Shown: positions 58,660 through 64,000 of the stretch, in pieces
How positions within the stretch are numbered: position 1 is the stretch's first letter
Layout of the letters: every line of letters begins with the position of its first letter
Assembly (NCBI GenBank): GCA_024362935.1
Contig: JANCRA010000067.1
Location: forward strand, 853,795-917,794
Direction: 5' to 3'
DNA from: Setophaga petechia
Lineage: Eukaryota; Chordata; Aves; Passeriformes; Parulidae
DNA: 64,000 bases
Notes under the pieces: generated by a model
What the model saw: the letters and a program-made list of their open reading frames with translations, nothing else
Told to the model about the DNA's origin: nothing
The model's database searches: none
Position numbers and translations under genes: made by a program

Positions 58660-59625
58660 ATCTGGAGGTATCCTCTGCTTCTACAGCAGTTATTTGATTT
58701 TTGGGGTTTTTTTTGAGGTTAAATAGCCCATTTATATTGGTGAGGGCAAGGTGAGAGCTTCACTGTTTTAAATCACAAGCAGATACGAGTTTTCGAGTTT
58801 TGGCTATTTTAGTGCTGCTATTATTATTATTATTATTATTATTATTTAATATCTGTCTATGATTTTACAGTGAAGCTAAGGAAGAGAATCCACAAATCAC
58901 ATTTCTGTGGCCTTATATTCACCAAGAGCACAAAATCTTATGAATATGTCATATTCAGGGTGTGACAGATTCAGAGGTGTTTGGTATCTTCTGCTTCTAC
59001 AGTAGGTTATTTGATTTTTTGGTGGTTTTTTTGAGGTCAAATATTTATATTGGTGAGGGCAAGGTGAGAGCTTCACTGTTTTAAATCACAAGCAGATACA
59101 AGTTTTAGTGCTGTTTATATTATTATCACTATTATTATTATTATTACTATTATTATTATTTAATATCTGTCTATGATTTGACAGTGAAGCCAATGAAGAG
59201 CAACCACAAATCATATTTCTGGGGTCTTATATTCACAAAGAGCACAATATCTTATGAATATGTCTTATTCAGTGTATATCAGATTCAGAAGTGTTTGGTA
59301 TCTTCTGCTTCTACAGCAGGTTATTTAATTTTTTGGGGTCATTTTGAGGTCAAATAGCCCATTTATATTGGTGAAGACAAGGTGAGAGCTTCACTGTTTT
59401 AAATGACAAGCAGATACAAGTTCTGGCTATTTTAGTTCTGTTGATATTATAATTATAATTATAATATAATTATCATTATCATTATAATCATTATTATTAT
59501 TATTATACATCTGTCTATGATTTGACAGTGAAGCCAATGAAGAAAATCCACAAATCACATTTCTGTGATCTTATATTCACCAGGAACACAAGGTCTCATG
59601 TCTTGTTCAGGTGTGACAGATTCCC
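58660..59625. repeat. Tandem triplication, about 315-bp unit, each with an ATT microsatellite
   Basis: CTTCTACAG recurs at about 58679, 58994 and 59308. Shared blocks are TTATATTGGTGAGGGCAAGG, GAGAGCTTCACTGTTTTAAA and ATCTGTCTATGATTTGACAG. The embedded ATT tract (58818, 59118 and 59447 onward) differs in length and interruption in each copy. Confidence 0.95.
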
Positions 59626-60056
59626 AGGAGGTCCCTGGCCATGTATTCACTTTCTGTGCTTTGCTCACAAACCCAACCAGTGACATTGTCAGCCCAACAC
59701 GATGGCAGGCTGGCTCCTCTTGGTGGCTAGAACTAAACATTATTTTAATTATTCATTTATCTACATGACGCTGTAGAACGTGAAGTCTACTTTGACATTG
59801 TGGTCAGGATAATTTTCTTCCATTTTTAACCTCTAGGACTCATTTCTCCATATCAGGCTGATCAGGCTGATCACCAGCTCGTAGACTTTTCTCAGCCATG
59901 CTGGCAATGCACAACATAAGGAGGAAATTTTGGTTTTTTTCCACTTTTTCTGCTCTGATTATTTCAATTGTGTCTAATTAGGATTGCAAGATTTAAGGGA
60001 ATGTCTCAGAACACAGCTGTTGGTCAGGGTGAAAGAGCAAGTTGTGATAGCACAGG

Positions 60057-60310
60057 GGGGACAGTTTTAAGGTGGAGAGGGAATGGTTAGGTGGGATTTT
60101 GGGAAGGAATTCTTGGCTGGGAGGGTGGAGAGGGTGCCCAGAGAAGCTGTGGCTGCTCCTGGATCCCTGGAAGTGCCCAAGGCCAGGTTGGACAGGACTT
60201 GGAGCAGCTGGGACAGTGGAAGGTGTCCCTGCCATGGCAGAGGGACTGAGACCTGACCTTTGAGGTCCCTTCCAACCCAAACCCCTCTGTGGTTCCGTGG
60301 TTCTATGATA
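60057..60310 (+). mobile_element. CR1 3' fragment with intact tail
   Basis: It runs from GGTTAGGTGGGATTTTGGGAAGG through GGTGCCCAGAGAAGCTGTGG and TTGAGGTCCCTTCCAACCC to a terminal TGGTTCCGTGGTTCTATGAT. Confidence 0.92.
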
Positions 60311-61029
60311 AATGTTCCTTTTCTTTGGATAAAGTTTCTTGGAAACTTTGGATAAAGTTTCCAAGAGCCATAAAAATCTATGCATGATAAAGTTATTTAT
60401 CCACCTGGGCAGCAGATGTGTTCATGGCAGGTGGAGCTGCTGGAAAGGGAGCTGTAGCTCAGTTTTTTGAGGTTCCTGCTTTGGCTGGGTGAGGCAGGGG
60501 ATTTTCTGGATTTCCCATTTCTAGGAGCTGAGCTCCTTCAGCAGTGTCCTCATGTGCACTCCCCCAGTGATGGAGACATTTCAGACAAGTGTTCAATATA
60601 TTTAGCTCCCTTTTCTGCTTGAGATTTATAAAGAGCTCCAACTATAATCAGAATATCTGTCATCCCCAGCTTATCTGCTGACTTAAAATTGCTTGTAAAT
60701 CATCCACCCTGTGTCTGGGGCTTTGCAATTTCCTTATTCCTCGGTGTCTAAATAGATCTGAAATTCCCCAGCATTGTCCTCGAGTGTTTGGGATTAGAAA
60801 GTGGGAAGATAATGGCAGCTCTTCATCTCACAGGTGGGCAGCTGGGGCAGAGGGGCTGTTTGAAAGTCCTGTTTTGTAGGACTGAGCCCCTTTTCCTTTA
60901 GGGGCCACAAATCCAGCCTCCAAACCATGCTTCCTCTCACGAGCTATTTATAAAAAGTGGCTTTTATGCTGTGGGAGCTACATCAAAATTTTTCTGTTTC
61001 CCCAACTGGGTGAAACTGAAACCCACAGG
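60311..61029. other. Unannotated DNA
   Basis: Single-copy appearance, no coding signal. Confidence 0.5.

Positions 61030-61086
<57 letters not shown>
61030..61086. repeat. Poly(A) run of 57
   Basis: Uninterrupted A residues, followed by an A/C-rich tail (CACCCCAAAAAGCCCCAAAA). I see neither a SINE nor a retroposed gene before it. Confidence 0.97.
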
Positions 61087-61087
<1 letters not shown>

Positions 61088-61264
61088 ACCCCAAAAAGCC
61101 CCAAAAACCCAGATTGCCCAAGCCTGCTGCAGGGAGGTGAGCAGCACCCAGACCCCCTCCCTTCTCCAAATGGAGCCTGTAAAGCAAAAATTTCTGCAAG
61201 CCGAAAAATTGCTTAATTGCCTCAAATTGATTCCATGGTTTTATTAAGATATTTTCCCAGCTCT

Positions 61265-61400
61265 ATTATGGTTAATTATTTGTATTACAGTAGACTCTGA
61301 AGCCCCAAGCAGAGATCAGGGCCCCATTGTGCTAAACAGTGTACAAGCACTTAATAACAGAACCATTCCTTGCCCCAGATAGCTTGCAATTATGTGGGGA
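61265..61400 (-). mobile_element. Possible ancient amniote interspersed repeat
   Basis: ATTTGTATTACAGTAG, GATCAGGGCCCCATTGTGCTA and CCTTGCCCCAGATAGCTTGCAATT follow the order of a repeat that I recall as common in turtles and crocodiles. It is more intact than 18325-18410. Old copies like this are sometimes retained as regulatory DNA. Confidence 0.5.
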
Positions 61401-61881
61401 GCTGCAGTGGAAACACACCACAGCTCATGTGAGCACCTTTTAGGAGAGGTTAATGTGGATTTTGGAAGCCAAGTGGGTCCCTCATGAGAGCCCTCACAGC
61501 CCCTCTCTTCCTGCTGGGCTCCAATGGGAAAACCTCAAAGGAAAATCTTGGTGTTCAAGCAGGAGATGAACTCCCCACCTGGCTTAAGGCTTTGTGAGGG
61601 GAATCAAGAGGACAGAAAAGTGGGGAAAACTGAACAGGTTCCTGTGCTGCTTTCCCCTTCACCTTTGGTTTGTGTTCAGGGACTGGGCTGCAGGAGGTTC
61701 GTGAGGGAGCTTGTTATCCTGGGGATTTCCAGCCCTGCCTTGCAGAGGCAAAGCTTCAGATAAAAGCTGAGATCCAGCCTTGCAGGGACCCTGCTTCCCC
61801 CCAGCCCCAGCGAGGAAGTGGAGCAGAAATGCAGAAGGGGAGCCCTGTGTGTCTCCTTCTCCCTCCTCCCACCCCACCCTG

Positions 61882-62256
61882 TGTTCACAGGGATCCCAGG
61901 ATGAGGGAAGAGATGAGGATCTGACTCCATGTTTCAGAAGTCTTGATTTATTACTTTATGATATATGTTACATTAAAAATATACTAAAAGAATAGAAGAA
62001 AATATTTCATCAGAAGGCTGGCTAAGAATAGAATAGAAAAGAATGATAACAAAAGCTTCTGTCTCGGACAGAGTCCCAGCCAGCTGACTGTGATTGGCCA
62101 TTAATTAGAAACAACCACATGACACCAATCCCAGATGCACCTGTTGCATTCCACAGCAGCAGATAATCAATGTTTACATTTTGTTCCTGAGGCCTCTCAG
62201 CTTCTCAGGAGGAAAAATCCTAAGGAAAGGATTTTTCATAAGAGATGTCTGTGGCA
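61882..62256 (-). mobile_element. Solo LTR, second copy of the family at 36556
   Basis: It aligns along its whole length with 36556-36931, including the shared blocks GAAGAGATGAGGATCTG, TGTGATTGGCCATTAATTAG and CAGCTTCTCAGGAGG. On the minus strand it retains AATAAA (plus-strand GATTTATTAC). It shows scattered substitutions and small indels against the first copy, which fits independent insertion and drift. Confidence 0.8.
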
Positions 62257-62449
62257 CCACCCCACTCCAAACCTCTGTGGCTGCATCTCACCCATTGTGG
62301 GAGATCACATCTATCAAGGGGTCAGCACTGGGGGAGCTTCTGGACACCTTCAAGCACCTGGGGAGGGTTTTGAGACCTCAAAGCCTTGCTGGAGGTGGTG
62401 TTTGGGGCTGGGAGTGGGACAGGTTTGGGGTGAATGGGCCCCACCTAAA

Positions 62450-62620
62450 TCCACCTTGGCTGCTTCCAGGGATGGGGCATCCACCACCTCTTTGGACAAT
62501 GTGCTCCAGTCCTTCACCACCCTCATCATAAAAAAACCTCCCTTATGTCTTGATCCACATCTTTTTACTTTAAAACCATTGTCCCTGTTTTAGTTCAGCA
62601 GGCCCTACTGAGAAGCTGCT
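62450..62620 (-). mobile_element. CR1 fragment lacking its tail
   Basis: CTTCCAGGGATGGGGCATCC, CACCACCTCTTTGGACAATG and TTTACTTTAAAACCATTGTC are in reverse CR1 order. Confidence 0.8.
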
Positions 62621-62834
62621 GGTTCAAGCAAGGAGGTTTCTTGTGCCCCATGTGCTGCTGAGCTCCGGGTGACCCTCAAGGGCTGCACATCTCTGCACTG
62701 CCCACCTCTCCCCGGGGCTGAGAGGATGTGAAAAGCAGCAAACTGTAGCCCCCAAACCAGGGGAAAATCCAATTGTTTCCAAGCTCTAAGCTCAGGTCTC
62801 AAGCAGAGCAGGAACCTCTGGAGATAAGGCCGTG

Positions 62835-62863
62835 TCTGTGTGTGTGTGTGTCTGTGTGTGTGT
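62835..62863. repeat. TG dinucleotide microsatellite
   Basis: About 14 TG units with one TC interruption. Confidence 0.9.
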
Positions 62864-63059
62864 AAAACGGCCTCGCCGAATCCCCCAGCTTTAGCAGGGC
62901 TTTGAAAAAGATCTGGGTGGTGATTCAAAATCCAGGTTATGACCTGTGACCTTTGGATGAGAAATTGTTGCCATTTAGGATGTGTTAGGAGGTCCATCCT
63001 TTTCATCAAATGCGTGTTTCTTCTTGCTGCGGGAGGCAATCACACCGGTATATCATTAA

Positions 63060-63640
63060 CTCGCAGAAAAGGAGGCTGTAAAAGAAGTTGATGGGGGACC
63101 TTAGCCCACACCCTGCTGGGGTCTGCTCGGAGCACAATATCCCAGCGACCATGAGATTAAGCTAAAGAGAAAAGTGAAAATGCTTTTCACGATTCACACG
63201 CCCTTTAGATTGTTTTATTAAACCATTTGAATAGGGATTTCCCTTTCGGCCGACAACGGGGCCCGGCCAATGCATAGTTCTAGGTTGCTATGACTTAGTT
63301 GGTGCTGGCTAATCACAAGTGAGGGCAAATTTCATATAAAATATCTCGGCCCATTGTCAACCTAATGCGGCGTGACAGTGGCAGCACAAAGGGGGATTCA
63401 TTCCCCCCAGCAGGTAATAAGGACGATTTGCCATACCAACCAGGCAGTCTCGAGGGGGGCTGTCAAATGCGATCAGAGCAGCGAAATGGAGCCTCGCATT
63501 CCATTCTCAGGTGGGCGAAGGAGATCCTTTTGTTCAACCGTGTTGCTTCTGATAACAGAATACAATTATATTCTTTTTGTGTGTGTGTGTTTCCCCTGTA
63601 TCCTACTGACCGTTGGGGCTGTTTTTCATAGCGGTTTTTA
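63060..63640. promoter_or_regulatory. Candidate conserved noncoding element in WNT3A intron 2
   Basis: About 580 bp of high-complexity, non-repetitive DNA that retains CpGs otherwise rare here (TTTCGGCCGACAACG, AATGCGGCGTGACAG, AAATGCGATCAG) together with TAATCAC and CTTTAGATTG words. Retained CpGs and the absence of repeats are typical of constrained vertebrate enhancers. I see no open frame of protein character. Function inferred only. Confidence 0.4.
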
Positions 63641-64000
63641 GGGGCTTGCCTTCTTTTTCTTGCCTTATTTATTTTGTTTCCCCCCAAAGCTAGGAGGGAC
63701 CCCAATGATTCTTTAACCTGGAGAATTTCACCCCAGTCCTTCCCCGCTCCTTTTCCTCCTTCCCCTTTCATTAAGGACCCTGTCCTGCCACAATGAGCGC
63801 CCTGTATCCCTGCTAATCACCCCCGATTGGTACACACAGATTCCTTTTGTCCGGAGCCTCCCAGGGATGTTGGGGAGACCAGGGGCAACTCGGGACGGAT
63901 GGAGAGGACCGAGCTGCTCCAGGACGATGGAATATTCAGGAGAAAGCATTCATGGGATGGAGGGAGGGGGGGATCAGAGCGTTTCACACATGACCAAGCC

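Noticed and set aside
36535..64000. WNT3A exon 3
   Set aside because: No frame contains the expected ATRESAFVHAIASAG-type sequence, so it is probably downstream of the window.

Overview
This window looks like nuclear DNA from a bird, most likely a songbird. It has no bacterial-style gene layout. It is full of CR1 LINE 3' ends in both orientations, solo LTRs with the layout of passerine endogenous retroviruses, and many minisatellites. It also holds one short mitochondrial insertion whose gene order (COX3, tRNA-Gly, ND3) and codons are vertebrate. The passerine call is inference; the bird call is well supported.

The only protein-coding sequence I can support is one internal exon of a Wnt gene at 36293-36534 on the + strand. 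Its translation fits WNT3A better than WNT3. It has a good acceptor and donor, the family's 242-bp exon length and the expected split codons. Exon 1 (signal peptide) and exon 3 are not visible. The window therefore reads as WNT3A intron 1 (at least part of 1-36292), exon 2, and the start of intron 2 (36535-64000). The other long open frames are repeat shadows, antisense CR1 or low-complexity tracts.

Layout. 1-7.3 kb: unique DNA, a CR1 piece, a 1.05-kb ATCC array and an ATT run. 7.9-12.4 kb: two arrays of a 331-338 bp repeat (short form 178 bp) around a long CR1. 12.4-20.5 kb: mostly unique DNA with a solo LTR at 16.4 kb and traces of ancient amniote repeats. 20.6-24.7 kb: tandem repeats and four CR1 pieces. 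24.7-33.9 kb: largely unique, with conserved-looking DNA near 26.5-27.9 kb. 34-36.3 kb: a 188-bp triplication, then a polypurine tract running up to the exon. 36.5-37.8 kb: a solo LTR beginning within about 21 bp of the splice donor, then a polypyrimidine hexamer tract. 38-42.3 kb: unique DNA, CR1 and a candidate enhancer-like block at 40.1-40.6 kb. 42.4-46.2 kb: three tandem arrays and a 540-bp G/T-only tract. 46.9-47.6 kb: a second copy of the 16.4-kb LTR with the mitochondrial insertion just beyond it. 48.5-60.3 kb: alternating CR1 pieces, minisatellites and two related LTRs. 60.3-64 kb: a 57-base poly(A), an ancient repeat, a second copy of the exon-side LTR, a CR1 piece and a high-complexity block at 63.06-63.6 kb.

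I found no new gene system. The observations most worth checking concern the surroundings of WNT3A exon 2: an LTR almost touching the donor, complementary purine and pyrimidine tracts on either side, and a pair of near-identical LTRs in direct orientation bracketing the exon 30 kb apart.
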